Assembly: GCA_963971405.1 (NCBI GenBank)
Contig: OZ020492.1
Coordinates: 11,768,151 to 11,832,150, forward strand
DNA: 64,000 bases
Reading direction: 5' to 3'
Origin: Psococerastis gibbosa
Taxonomy: Eukaryota; Arthropoda; Insecta; Psocodea; Psocidae
Positions 45,691 through 56,025 of the stretch are shown here, piece by piece (positions within the stretch are counted from its first letter, which is position 1; each line of letters opens with the position of its first letter). Below the pieces are notes generated by a model. The model did not search any database. It was not told the origin of the DNA and worked only from the letters and a program-made list of their open reading frames with translations. The translations under genes were made by a program, and so were the position numbers.

Positions 45691-46136
45691 ATTTATGGAT
45701 AAATTGCATTTGACGCCGTTATTAATGCATCGTATTATGGTGGTCTATCCATTCTTGATTATACAATTGTCCCATCGATCAATTCACTTTAGAATATTAA
45801 AAAATTATTAGAAAATTAAGGCAGCCGAAATTAAACTCTAGGACAATTTTTTACCATTAAACTACTCATCTCTTTCTCATGCTCATCTATAACTGTGATG
45901 CCAATAATTATTGATAAAAATAGGAAAGTATGGCCTCGCTCCGGCCATTTTCATTTTTGTCCAGTATGGTTTAGGTATGCATACTAGTATAACCTCGTTT
46001 TCAACGATTTTGTGACACCTGTATCCTGAAAGGCCGAATTTTTCTTTTCTATATTTGGAACACGTAGCGTATGCATTAAAGCCTTTAACTCTAACAGCCA
46101 AATGCCATCTTGAAGATGAATTATAGACGTCTTAGA

Positions 46137-46321
46137 CATGGCCGTGCCCAGGGGGGTGGTCCATGGGTCCGAACCCCCCCCCCCCCCCCCCCCCGAAATA
46201 AACTTTTGTATGTAAACCTGTTTGTTTGAAGAATTTTTCCATTAATTTAGTAACAAATTACGAAAAAAAAGATTTTTGGACCCCCCCCCCCCCCCGAAAT
46301 CAAAACCTGGGCACGGCCTTG
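46137..46321. mobile_element. hAT-like poly-C MITE with 8-bp duplication
   Basis: The ends CATGGCCGTGCCCAGG and CCTGGGCACGGCCTTG are inverted repeats. The octamer GTCTTAGA flanks both sides (46129-46136 and 46322-46329). Two C runs (about 20 and 15) lie inside. Confidence 0.9.
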
Positions 46322-46329
46322 GTCTTAGA

Positions 46330-47320
46330 GTAGATTTGAATATCTAACAGACATAGAAATGTAGGTAGTTATTCATGTCTTCTAGATATCTTACAGATAG
46401 TTCAAGTCAAACCGCGTACATATCTTGACATCATGACATCTGTCAAACGTCTTAAAAACGTTTAGGTGTAAACATTATTTCCATTGACGTCTACAGAACG
46501 TCTATGTGGTAACTTCGTCAGATATAGATATTCATATCTTCGTCTAGATATCTGATAGGCATCAATATCTTCGCTGGCTATGTGGGGGCTTATTTAGCAT
46601 ACTAATTTACTACTATATAAATTATGTTTCTCTACAGCAGGGTTACCAGACGTCCTTCTTTTTACCAATGTGTTCTCCTGTCCTCCAAAGCCAAGAAAAT
46701 GCTCTCCTTTTGTGCCATGAGTACTACTGAAACTATACTTCTGCCTTTAATTTGGAATATAATCTCTTACAAATGCCCAATGAAAGAAATAAACTCCTGA
46801 CTGAGTTGGTGAAAGGGATTGTAGCTGTGAGGTACAACTTTCAAAATTTAGATTGTACTGATTTGTATAAATATATTTAAAATTAACCGCAGTATACCTT
46901 TAAGAAATAGCTTGTAAAACAAAATTCGAGTAATACCCAATCCAATCACTTCTTTCAGTATTAAATAAACAGACATTTTTTGCATTTGAAGCGTGGAAAT
47001 AAAAACAAAAATTGCAAATTCGTTTCATCACTTAAATACGATCCAAGTGACATGGCCAATGTCCTGCAACGGCGCCAAGTGACAGTGGCAAATTGCATGC
47101 ATTATGGCATAGCAAAATCGTGATAAGTGATAACTCAAAATAATGATTTTGGCGCTTAACCCGGTTTTTATTTCCACGCATCATTTGTCCTCCTTTTTTT
47201 TATAAACTGTCCTCTCTTCCAAAAATATAATCTGTTCACTCTTCTTTACAGTTTGCACTATCAGCGAAGAGTCAGGATATTGATGGAATTCAACCCTTCG
47301 GGCCTTTGCTTTATTGTAAC
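46330..47320. other. Spacer between peptide genes A and B
   Basis: Non-coding. At 46641 a CAGGGTTACCAGACGTCC block resembles hAT element ends, but no clear matching right end was found; CTGTCCTCTC near 47205 is a weak candidate. Confidence 0.4.
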
Positions 47321-47354
47321 CACGGCCCATTAGCCCAGATAGGTTTTACCTTAT

Positions 47355-47561
47355 TGTTTGTGTGATATCTTCATTTTCCAAGACTTTTGATATGGAGCTT
47401 AGTTTTATCATAGCTTATACAATTGTTTCTACAAAGCAGAAAGCACGGAAGCTTTACAATGATAAATCACGCGCATTCTGGTATATATTTAAGAGTTAAC
47501 CTTCGAAAAGGTAGAGTTTTCCTGTTGTTTTTGAGGAAACTATACACGAAATACTAAAAAA
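47355..47561 (+). promoter_or_regulatory. Promoter of Kazal-like peptide gene B, homologous to that of gene A
   Basis: A TATATATT box at 47482 lies about 80 bases before the ATG, followed by AGAGTTAACCTTCGAAAAGG. Upstream, GTGTGATATCTTC, CTTTTGATATGGAG, GCAGAAAGCACG and AATGATAAATCACGCGCATT match gene A almost base for base. Confidence 0.72.
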
Positions 47562-47589
47562 ATGAAGGTTCTCATGGTGTTATTTATTG
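47562..47589 (+). CDS. Kazal-like B exon 1
   Basis: Nine codons plus one base; donor GTAAGTATC, identical to gene A. Confidence 0.78.
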
Positions 47590-49237
47590 GTAAGTATCTT
47601 TATGACACTACGACTTACTTCGTACTTTTCTCTTCAGAAAGTATGGGGGTTACATAGACTGAATGTCAGTAGAGAGACGACTCGAACGACCGCAGCCCTG
47701 GTTACCGGTCATGGTTTGTTCAGACCTCACCTGACCAAACATGGAGGTCCTACCGTCTGCCGGCACTGCAATGAGTCCGAGGAAACCGCGGAACACTTGG
47801 TTTGGAGCTAATTGATTTGCCATAGCCAAGGTCAACATCTTATACCTTTGGGTACACATTGTATTGTTAACGCGTACCTATGTCTTTATAGGTGCCATAA
47901 TAACGTACTACGCGGTTATGTCGGATTCGCCATGTATGTGCGCAATGATTCTCAACTCTGTTTGCTATAGAAACATGAATGGCGACACAAAAACTTATCC
48001 CAACAACTGCACAGCGAGATGTGACAATCCTAATGAAAGTAAGTTCTATTTTTGACTGTAACGAGGAAAAAATGGGTAAATACTCGTATATGGATATAAG
48101 TGACCAAGTTGTTCTTCTCCTTCAAGATAGATTCGTGGATTGTGTGACTGAGGTCGGAGGGAAGTAGGCAGTGATGAACGATTAGCTTAGTCTCTTCGAG
48201 AAACATTTGGGGAAGCCTTGAGAGAGATCGGAGAGAGCTTCCAAAGAGTTCTGAGGGAGCTCGAAGAGTCCGTGCCTCGCACGGTGAGGCGCTGGACCGG
48301 GCTGACTGACGTGATTTTGTTGGTGCAGGCTAAGGTCCTAATGGGCTCTAGCGCCACGGTGTAAGGTTAGAAATTATTACAAGTCTATCTTGCAACTACA
48401 ACGGGGAAACACTGCGAGTTTTTAGTGTCATTTATTCCCGGTGAAACGGGTAAGGGAGTTTATAATGGTTAAAGCGGTGTCCACACTATGCCGCCGTTGG
48501 GCGCCGGCATTGCCAACGCGGCAAAGCCAATACAATGTCGACGTGGCCGTTGGCATGTGCCGCATGAGCCAACGGTTCGCAACAGAAAATCGCTGAAGTG
48601 TCGGTCTCCATCATAGGAAGCCGGCGAGAGCGGATAGTGCGGTCGTGCCAACCGTTGGCTTCAAGCGGCACGCAGGTATAGTTACAGTGTACATCCTTGC
48701 CGCTGAATGCCAACGCTCAGTGTGGACGGGAAGTCAACCGATCAGATTTGCCGCGTTGGCTTTTCCGATGGGTAATGCCGGGGACCATAGTGTGGACGCC
48801 GCTTTAGTCAGTACATTTAGGAACGGAATAGTCCATAGTGGAGAGCAAGGCTACGAAACTGTCTGTAAAAGAAAAAAAATCACCGGGGCTATGTCCAGCC
48901 AAACCCTAATGGGTACCTCACTACCTTAACTTCACTGGTAGGGGAAAAGCGCGGCTGCCGGCGTGTTTCTGACCACAGCAGTAGTCCTCAGTAGGCCGAG
49001 ATTGGGGTGTCAAGTCACGGTATTTTTGTTAGACAGTACAATTATTTTGTATTTTGTTTAGCTTTCAATACACATTTCAACTTTTAAGCCATGAAATAAA
49101 ATATAAATCTATATATGTATGCTGTGGGTGGGTCAGAGCATATTTTATCTTATGGCCCATAACATTAACATCTGTCTATGTAGCTGTTTTTCTTTCTTGC
49201 AGGTCCATACGCATTCTACAAGAATGGAAAATGCTGA
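47562..49237 (+). CDS. Secreted Kazal-like peptide B (3 exons, 69 residues)
   Basis: Coding exons 47562-47589, 47892-48038 and 49203-49237, intron phases 1 and 1. The start MKVLMVLFIGAIITYYAVM is a signal peptide. The mature part reads DSPCMCAMILNSVCYRN, TKTYPNNCTARC, then PYAFYKNGKC and TGA. The pattern is C-x-C-x7-C-x14-C-x3-C-x15-C; TYPNNC is the canonical Kazal TYxNxC. The inferred P1 residue is Met, which differs from gene A (Lys) and gene C (Thr). An ATTAAA at 49277 could serve polyadenylation. Intron 1 is short (302 bases) and holds a LINE relic; intron 2 holds a foldback element. It is closest to gene A in the leader, the promoter and the last exon (AFYxNGxC). Inhibitor function is inferred from the fold. 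Confidence 0.83.
47630..47812 (+). pseudogene. LINE RNase H/C-terminal fragment in intron 1 of peptide gene B
   Basis: The frame reads VTGHGLFRPHLTKHG, then CRHCNESEETAEHLVWS and stop. It corresponds to the LTGHGxFxxYLxR...CxxCxxxEETAEHxxxxC end of R1/Jockey-type LINE polyproteins, including the CCHC-like knuckle. It is truncated at both sides. Confidence 0.75.
47892..48038 (+). CDS. Kazal-like B exon 2
   Basis: Acceptor TGTCTTTATAG; donor GTAAGT. It carries five of the six cysteines. Confidence 0.83.
48472..48803. mobile_element. Foldback MITE in intron 2 of peptide gene B
   Basis: The ends AAGCGGTGTCCACACTATG and CATAGTGTGGACGCCGCT are inverted repeats with TTA on both sides (48469-48471 and 48804-48806). 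The interior is unusually GC-rich (GCCGTTGGCATGTGCCG, AACCGTTGGCTTCAAGC) and also self-complementary. The three overlapping frames here are by-products. Confidence 0.82.
48890..49000 (+). repeat. SINE-B body fragment
   Basis: CCCTAATGGGTACCTCACTA and GGGGAAAAGCGCGGCTGCCG match SINE-B bodies at 20050-20160 and 56640-56720. Confidence 0.55.
49203..49237 (+). CDS. Kazal-like B exon 3
   Basis: Acceptor TTTCTTTCTTGCAG; encodes SPYAFYKNGKC and TGA. The protein ends on the last Kazal cysteine. Confidence 0.83.
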
Positions 49238-49426
49238 ACCTGGCTCAGTTCTGAGACAAAAGCTTAGGCGTATTCTATTAAAATATACGACTCCGATACT
49301 AATATGCGTTTGTTATATTTTTGTTACTGGCATAAATTACGTTGTGTCCGTGGCTCATGCCACGTTTTTTTAAAATAGAGAGTAGGTGTAATGAAAATAT
49401 AGAGAAATATACAATTGGAGCATTAG

Positions 49427-49655
49427 CTAGGACATGTAGATTAGTGGTAAAGACTCTGACTTTCACCTGCAAGGTTGTTGGTTCGAGTCCCACACATGCT
49501 ACATTTTCTGGCCATGCTTCGGAAGGCATGTAAAGCAGGCGGTCCTGGGCCTTCCTACTTGAGTGTAAGAGAGGGCTTTATAGCCCTAACTCCGCCAGGT
49601 TGGTTTAGTAATAAAAAAAAGTCTTTATTTATTGATTTATTTATATAATTAAGGC
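49427..49655 (+). repeat. SINE-A forward copy
   Basis: Head GGACATGTAGATTAGTGG and TTGTTGGTTCGAGTCCC, body GGTTGGTTTAGTAATAAAA and tail TTTATTGATTTATTTA. It begins about 190 bases after the last codon of peptide gene B. Confidence 0.87.
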
Positions 49656-49849
49656 AGTGAATTAGATATGCGAGTACATACGTAGAGCATATTTGCAGAT
49701 GCAAAGGGTAATTTTGGGAAGAATATATTACGTTATGTTAAACAAAACAAAACATACAAATTATGAGTCTTTATATTGAATAATGATTAAGGACCATTCA
49801 GACATACCAGAAACATAACTTGCCAGAAAGCCTCTACTTTGCAGAGGAA

Positions 49850-49945
49850 TCAGGGAAAGGATAAATAAAAAAACCGGACCGAAATGGGATTCGAACCCAA
49901 GTCTCCGCCTTGCTGGGCATGGACGGATACAGGGACTCGGGACCG
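49850..49945 (-). repeat. tRNA-like relic joined to a hAT-like end
   Basis: GGGATTCGAACCCAAGTC is the complement of a B-box. It is followed by GCATGGACGGATACAGGG, the left end of the 17273-type MITE without a right end. Confidence 0.5.
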
Positions 49946-50344
49946 AATCTCTTTTCCTTATCTTCCTTCCTATAATAGCGCCAGATGCAGTAATGAAAGA
50001 GATTAACAAACTAAACAAACAGTTAGGCTTATTGCCTCGATCACTTAAAGAGAGAAACGACATTTTTCGCGCCAAGCCACACGTATTTTTAAATAGAGTG
50101 AGACCTGTGCACAAGACTTCTCATTCCTTCTACCAAATTAATAAATATATATTATATGCATGTAGCCTAATATATTCAAAATTGTTAACATTAATAGTTT
50201 GTTTATTTTGAGGTTAAGTACGATTTTTTTTTTTATTGAAATATAGACGTATACGATTAAATAGAATATATTTTATTTAGAGAGTATTTTAGACACGGTT
50301 ATGTTTAAATTTTTTTTTCAAATATAATTCATTAGTTTAATAAT

Positions 50345-50425
50345 TGTGGTTCGGAATAGTTCAGTTGGTAGAGAGAGAGACTCTGAAATAGAAGGTCGAC
50401 GTTCGAGACTCAACATAAAAAAAAT
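50345..50425 (+). repeat. SINE-B head
   Basis: A well-preserved head: TAGTTCAGTTGGTAGAGAG (A-box) and GGTCGACGTTCGAGACTC (B-box), then an A-rich stretch. It is interrupted by a SINE-A copy, after which the body resumes at about 50647. Confidence 0.65.
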
Positions 50426-50430
50426 TATAT

Positions 50431-50645
50431 TATATAAATAAATAAATATTGAACTTTTGTTCTATCACGAAGCCAACCTAGCAGAGTTAGGGCTAAAAAG
50501 CCCTCTCTTACACTTAACTAGGAAGGTTGGGGCCGCCCGCTGTACATGCCCTCCGAAGCAAGTCCAGAAAATGTAGCAAGTGTGAAGCTCGAACCAACAA
50601 CCTTTCGGGGGAAAGTCGGAGTCTGTACCACTACGCTACATGTCC
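50431..50645 (-). repeat. SINE-A copy inserted in SINE-B
   Basis: Tail ATAAATAAATAAATATTG, conserved body and head to CTACATGTCC. It separates a SINE-B head (left) from its body (right). Confidence 0.8.
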
Positions 50646-50772
50646 TGAATTAATTTCATTGGAAGGGGACAAAGGCGCGGATGCCAGACACATTGCAGAC
50701 ATCAACATCTCAAATTGAGCAGTGGTCAAGGAAATGGAATGGATTCTCTGCCAGTCCTGAATCTAGACATTC

Positions 50773-50990
50773 ATAAATAAATAAATAATGACTTTTTTGT
50801 ACTATTACTAAGTCAACCTAGCGGAGTTAGGGCTATAAAGCCCTCTCTTACACTCAACTAGGAAGGCCCGGGACCACCTGCTTTACATGCCCTCCGAAGC
50901 ATGGCCAGAAAATGTAACTAGTGTAGGACTCCCTGGAACCAACAACCTTTCGGGTGAAAGTCAGAGTCCGTTCCACTACTCTACGTGTCC
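50773..50990 (-). repeat. SINE-A copy
   Basis: A reverse-orientation copy close to consensus. The B-box region is altered to CCTGGAACCAACAACC. Confidence 0.85.
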
Positions 50991-51294
50991 ATGCCCTTCA
51001 TAGAGCGGCCGTGCCACGACAACCCTTTTTTTTGAAATCGTTGTGATGTTGGAATTTAATATTAATTTATATATATTTTGAATAAAGAAATTATTACGAA
51101 ATTACTTCTTTGGGTAGTCGAAAGATGCATAATTCGTATATTTGCACCAATAAAATTTAAAATACATGGCTTAGCGCCAAATATGGCGCATCTCTCCTGT
51201 TGAGACTTGTATTGAGTAGATAGTTGTTGTGAGTATTTTAGCTCTCTATTATTCCCTAGTATAGGCACCACACGTTTATATAAAAGATTTAAAA

Positions 51295-51322
51295 ATGAAG
51301 ACTATGATGTTAATACTTATTG
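51295..51322 (+). CDS. Kazal-like C exon 1
   Basis: ATG in AAAAATGAAG context as in genes A and B; donor GTAAGTAC. Confidence 0.76.
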
Positions 51323-52663
51323 GTAAGTACAATAAATTACATAATGTGCAGGAAAGAAATGCAAATCGTCAATTCAATCAGGATATGTAGAGTATAGTGG
51401 TGCTGATTCCGACTTTCACCCGAAAGTTTGTTGGTTCGAGTCCCACACTTACTACATTTTCTGACTATGCTTCGGAGGGTATGTAAAGCAGGCGGTGGAA
51501 AGGGGGTAGGCTATATCTATTAATTTCCCGATTTGCCATAGAGTTCAGCCTTTAGTTTAGAAGTTAATGAAAGTTTATTTTTGTCATTTGCACCCTTTAG
51601 CTTCTAGATGCTTCATTTAAGCTGCTATCACATATTTACCGACAATTTCTTGTTTGTTTCAATTACTAGTTGCCATGTTAACCTACGACATGGTTGCTTC
51701 AACAGAATCGTCCTGTAACCCAGGATGTAGGTGTATGACAAACAGCCACCCAATCTGCGCTCAAGATTCATCTGGGAATTATCAAAATTTCACTAGTCGC
51801 TGCATGTACAATTGTTGCAAGGGTAGGTAGTATATTAACTTTTGTAGCTTGTAATTAATTCAAGGAAGCACAGGAGTAGTCTAGTTAGAGAACTCTAATA
51901 TGAAATTGGAAGTCAAGGATCAAATCTCGATATGAAAGAAATACGTTTCCACCGGTTGGGAAAAATGCAACTACCGCGCAATTATCTGACCACAACATCC
52001 CAAATAAAAAAAAGATCAAAAGAGGAAATACTCCACCAACCCTCAAATACCGTGGTAGGTCTACGGCGTTTTTGTTTTGTTTCTTTAAATAAATAAAATA
52101 AAAATAAAATAAAAAATGCCCAGTCGCGATAGGATACGGAGTAGTGCAAGTACTTAAACATATATTTTTCTTAATCACCTGTAACCTAAGACAATTGCTA
52201 TGGGAAAAAAATGGAGACGTATAGCATTATTTGTTCGCCTTCTGTTTTGTTTTTTGCAATAAAGTCATTTTCAATTTATTTAAATTATTTTGGGTCTGAT
52301 CAGTCTAATTACTAAAAAATGTATGCACATAGAGCGAAACAGTAAAGCATCTGGACAAGGTCGTAGCCAGGGGAGGGGGTGGGTTCATGGGGCTCAACCC
52401 CCCCCCCCCCCCCCTTGACACTAGATAGCATCGGATTTTGGAGAAAAAATAAAAACTACTATGTAATATCCAATGAAATTTCAGAACCACATTACATTAT
52501 AAGCGGCCTGTGCAAATGTGTTTCCATAACCAGCGAAAACTCGACCCTTCAGCGCTTTGATAGATTTCTAATTTGATTTTTCTGAACTTTTGTTCTGTTT
52601 TCAGGCTACAAACTGATAAGCGATGGAACCTATTGTCCCTCCAACAAGAACAATAGTCCGTAA
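51295..52663 (+). CDS. Secreted Kazal-like peptide C (3 exons, 79 residues)
   Basis: Coding exons 51295-51322, 51670-51822 and 52605-52663, phase 1 introns at the same positions as genes A and B. Signal peptide MKTMMLILIVAMLTYDMVA. The mature part reads SSCNPGCRCMTNSHPIC, AQDSSGNYQNFTSRC, MYNCCKG, then DGTYC and the tail PSNKNNSP. The C-x-C-x7-C-x14-C-x3-C core is kept. Two extra cysteines (one four residues before the CRC pair, one after the fifth core Cys) could form a fourth disulfide. The TYxNxC motif has decayed to NFTSRC. Inferred P1 is Thr. It is the most diverged paralogue and lacks the A/B promoter block. Intron 1 holds a SINE-A fragment; intron 2 holds SINE-B and hAT-like relics. 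Confidence 0.8.
51388..51497 (+). repeat. SINE-A truncated forward copy in intron 1 of peptide gene C
   Basis: Head ATATGTAGAGTATAGTGG and GTTGGTTCGAGTCCC, body to GTAAAGCAGGCGGTGG. The 3' half and tail are missing. Confidence 0.8.
51670..51822 (+). CDS. Kazal-like C exon 2
   Basis: Acceptor TTTCAATTACTAG; donor GTAGGT. Carries seven cysteines. Confidence 0.8.
51868..52060 (+). repeat. SINE-B copy in intron 2 of peptide gene C
   Basis: AGTAGTCTAGTTAGAGAAC and GGAAGTCAAGGATCAAATC are the decayed head; AACTACCGCGCAATTATCTG belongs to the body. Confidence 0.5.
52356..52495. mobile_element. hAT-like poly-C MITE, right end missing
   Basis: Starts CAAGGTCGTAGCCAGGGG with a C run at about 52398-52415, then matches 1765-1943 up to AATGAAATTTCAGAACC. 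The right inverted repeat is lost. Confidence 0.7.
52605..52663 (+). CDS. Kazal-like C exon 3
   Basis: Acceptor GTTCTGTTTTCAG; encodes GYKLISDGTYCPSNKNNSP and TAA. Confidence 0.8.
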
Positions 52664-52857
52664 TCCAGAAGAACATCATAAGAGAGCTGAAGAAAACGCT
52701 AAAATTCTAAGTCGTGCCTACTCAATTTTACCGCTTGACTTATTCAGAAGAAAATATTGCGTGCTTAGATTTCAAAGCTTATGAGCAACTTAACATTTAG
52801 TAGGCAACCTACACAAATGTTAATATAACGTAGGCTCCACAGAGAATGAGAAGAAAA

Positions 52858-53170
52858 ATATAAATAAATAGATAGATAAAGACTTTTTGTTCTATTACTA
52901 AGTCAGGGACGGATCCAGCCCATTTCGGGGGGGGGGGGGGTAGTTATGGGTCGAAATAGGAAAAACAGGACACATCGAGTAGTGATACAGACTCCAACTT
53001 TCACCCGAAAGGCTGTTGATTCAAGTCCCAAACTTGCTATACATTTTCTGGCCATGCTTCGGAGGGTCCCAGGTCTTCCTAGTTGAGTGTAAGAGAGGGC
53101 TTTATAGCCCCAACTCCGCTAGGTTGGCTTAGTAATAGAACAAAGAAAGTCATTATTTATTTATTTATTC
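52858..53170 (+). repeat. SINE-A pair with G-tract MITE fragment between them
   Basis: A reverse SINE-A tail (52858-52907) is followed by GGGACGGATCCAGCCC and a run of about 14 G (52908-52966, matching the end of the 17273 MITE). A forward SINE-A copy then runs from GACACATCGAGTAGTG to TTATTTATTTATT. Confidence 0.7.
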
Positions 53171-53175
53171 AACCC

Positions 53176-53464
53176 ATATTTTCCTCATAGATGTGCATTA
53201 AGCCTTATATTTTTAATCTTTTTAGCCTTTCTGCAATAACTACACTAATTTTGGATGATTGTTGAACTGCTTTTGTGGTTTCTGCTTACTAGGTCTCTAC
53301 AGCTTTATTGGATTAACAATTTTATTTTAAAGCACGAATAGCAGGTACGAGAAAGGATAAGATAAGGCACATGCATTATAATACAATATATAAATCATTT
53401 CTTAGATTAAAAATGCTTAAGTTTTCCTGTTAATAAGTCGCACTGGTCCTAAGCTCCTATACAA
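53176..53464. other. Non-genic stretch
   Basis: Nothing recognised. Confidence 0.4.
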
Positions 53465-54985
53465 TACAGCAAAAATAGCAGTAGCTGGTTCATACCTATA
53501 CCCTCTCAGGTTATGAACATTTTATTCAAAAATTGACTATGGCAATGAATAAAACTGCGTATAGCAAATGACAAGATCTGGGCGTCTTACTTAGTTATGG
53601 GCAGAATTATTAAAAAATAACATATTTCTCTCATGCCATCCGCAAAGATAGCAGTAGGGTTCAAACCCATCTCAGGTTTTGAACATTTTATTTAAAAAAT
53701 TTCTATGGCAACGAATAAAACAGCGTATGGGAAATGACAATAACTGGGCGTCTTACTTACTTACGGGCAAAATTATTTAATGAACCGGTCCGAGTTTACT
53801 CGAACATGCTTTCCAATTTATCAAAATTAGTAGATAGAGAAAATGAGTAATTTCATGGTAAATAATTTTCCTATGGTTAAATTTCCGATACCTCGGGGGG
53901 GGGGGGGGGGGGGGTTGTCCACCTGGCGTCACTGGAGGTGAGGTAAATTCTAGATAGGTCAGACCAACACATTACCCCACATAGTAATAATGGCAGGGCA
54001 TGCAATTAATTTTCTTTCATTAAAAAAAATTTTTTTTTTGCTCAAAACCAAAACCATCGATAGAAAGGTTTCGCAGAAAAGATGTTTTTTATATATATAT
54101 ATTTTTTATTTTTATTTTTTTACCCCCAGAAGCAACCTATCAAGGGGCAAGCGACCCCCCGCATTTCGTTAACATTAATCACAAATACAATATATGTGAA
54201 TTTAAAAGAAATCGTTGCAGCCGTTTTTGAGAAATAATTTTTTTAGACGTTTTTTTGGAGTTTTTTGAGAATAAAACCCCCCCAAATTAAGTTAGCCCCA
54301 AATAAAAAAATTGTTCCGAGGTATGTATTTTGTAAACCTACATGCAAAGTTTCATCAAAATCGACCGAGTAGTTTGCCCGGAAATCGACGCACAGACAGA
54401 CATACAGACATACAGACAGACAGAGCGACAGACAGACATTTCGTAAAAAACCACTTTTCTGGGTTCCTGGGACCTCAAAACGTGTAAATCCGTTGAAATC
54501 TCGGAATCGAAAATTTCGACCATCACAAAGCTTTCCTTATACTACGTATAAATTGGAAAGCAAAAATTCCATAGTTCTCTCATCCCATCAGCAAAAATGG
54601 CAGTATTGGGTTCAAACCCACCATCTCAGGTTTTGAACATATAATTTAATAAATTATTTTTAATTATTTGTAATTGCCTATGGCAATGAATAAAACAGCG
54701 TATGCAAATGAAAATAACTGGGCGTCTTACTTAGTTATGGGCCAAAATTATTTAAAAAATACCATATTTCTCTCATCCCATTAGCAAAAATGGCAGTATC
54801 GGGTTCAAACCCACCATCTCAGGTTTTGAACATATAATTTATTTAATTATTTTTAATTATTTTTAATTGCCTGTGGCAATGAATAAAACAGCGTTTGGCA
54901 AATGAAAATAACTGGGCGTCTTACTTTGTTATGAACAACAATTATTTAAAAAATACCATATTTCTCTCATTTCATTTTGCGCAAT
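53465..54985. repeat. Tandem repeat array (~165-195 bp units) split by Element L
   Basis: Units carry TCTCAGGTTTTGAACAT, ATGGCAATGAATAAAACAGC, CTGGGCGTCTTACTTA and ATATTTCTCTCATCCCAT. The block GGGCGTCTTAC recurs at about 53581, 53748, 54720 and 54914. Two units lie left and two right of the Element L insertion (53782-54556). Confidence 0.8.
53782..54556 (-). mobile_element. Element L, reverse orientation, inserted in the tandem array
   Basis: It runs from GAACCGGTCCGAGTTTACTC to CTACGTATAAATTGGAAAGC, the complement of 3226-4074. A run of about 20 G sits at 53895-53914. The tandem-array unit on either side fixes the limits of the mobile unit. Confidence 0.75.
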
Positions 54986-55524
54986 AGCTCACACAATTAT
55001 TTTTTGGCGAAAATCCTACCACGGAAAGAATTCTGGACACATTTGCTTGATTGAAAATTGCCGGCCATTGTATGTTTTTTTCGGGTATATTTTCAATGTA
55101 GACAAACTGACCGGTACTTACCTAATTAAGGTATCCTATGTCCAACTGTCACCAAAGCTCCAGGCAGACTGACGGGCACATGGTTTTGACTCTCACACGC
55201 ACGTTATGGTCGATGATCACCTTACATCCGCCTACCACAGGAATTTAAGTTATGGGGTATGGTGGGTAAAAATTACATTTTAAATTGAAATATTAATGTG
55301 TTTCTACTATATGGACCAGGGCATTTTAATAAAAAAAGTACAATTCTATGCCTCGAACGGTTAATGACTTAACTCGAAAAAAATCGAAATTGAGAGCATG
55401 TGTGGATTGGAAAAAATACTACTCTACTGGCAATAGACCCAATTAAGGAAATATGTCTACATACCCTGTCTTGACCAAAAAACCGATATTTCTTATTTTA
55501 AATTCAAGTTCTTCTGGAAGTTTT

Positions 55525-55695
55525 GAAATCGACTTCGATGGCAAGGTGGTAGCGTGCTTGTACTTGTGCGAGTCTCTACAAGCCATGCGATCGGAGACGT
55601 GTCGTAACTCAACACGGGTACTAACCTAAAGAGGCGACTGAAGAGGTCAATCGGATGCATTCATTAAATTGTTTTGTATGCAATCAACCTTTTAT
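55525..55695 (+). repeat. SINE-D, best copy
   Basis: CGACTTCGATGGCAAGGTGG, TAGCGTGCTTGTACTTGTGC, GGCGACTGAAGAGGTCAATC and TTGTATGCAATCAACC, then an A-rich end. Confidence 0.7.
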
Positions 55696-55939
55696 TTAAA
55701 AACAAGCCATTCAGTGTAAATAACTAGTTCATTCATCATACTTGTACCATGCGGAAATGTTCTTGTTTCGGGGGCATAATTTTTACTTAATTCGCATGCG
55801 ATTTAACCACGTAAGAAATGCCTAAAAATTTAAGAAATTAATTTTATTAATATTTCCAATTACCATTGAACATGTCAAATTAAAATCATGAAGTTCTAAT
55901 TTCAAATTATTTGGACAGTTATTTTTTGCAAAGATTAAG

Positions 55940-56025
55940 CCAAACTACGTATGTATGGGTTAATTGTATGAGTGAGCCTATATGCCCATATGGAAAATAA
56001 AGACAATTATCTTTCTTTCTTTCTA
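55940..56025 (+). mobile_element. 3' tail of the LINE family seen at 5285
   Basis: GTATGAGTGAGCCTATATGC, CATATGGAAAATAAAGACAA and a CTTT tail match the end of the LINE at 5285-6262. Confidence 0.68.

Noticed and set aside
46641-47210. hAT element starting CAGGGTTACCAGACGTCC
   Set aside because: The left end looks right but no convincing right end or 8-bp duplication was found.
48469-48929. Several overlapping frames on both strands as genes
   Set aside because: All are products of a GC-rich inverted repeat and an adjacent SINE-B fragment.
53465-54985. CRISPR-like repeat array
   Set aside because: Units are 165-195 bp and homologous throughout; there are no short direct repeats with unique spacers, and the DNA is eukaryotic.
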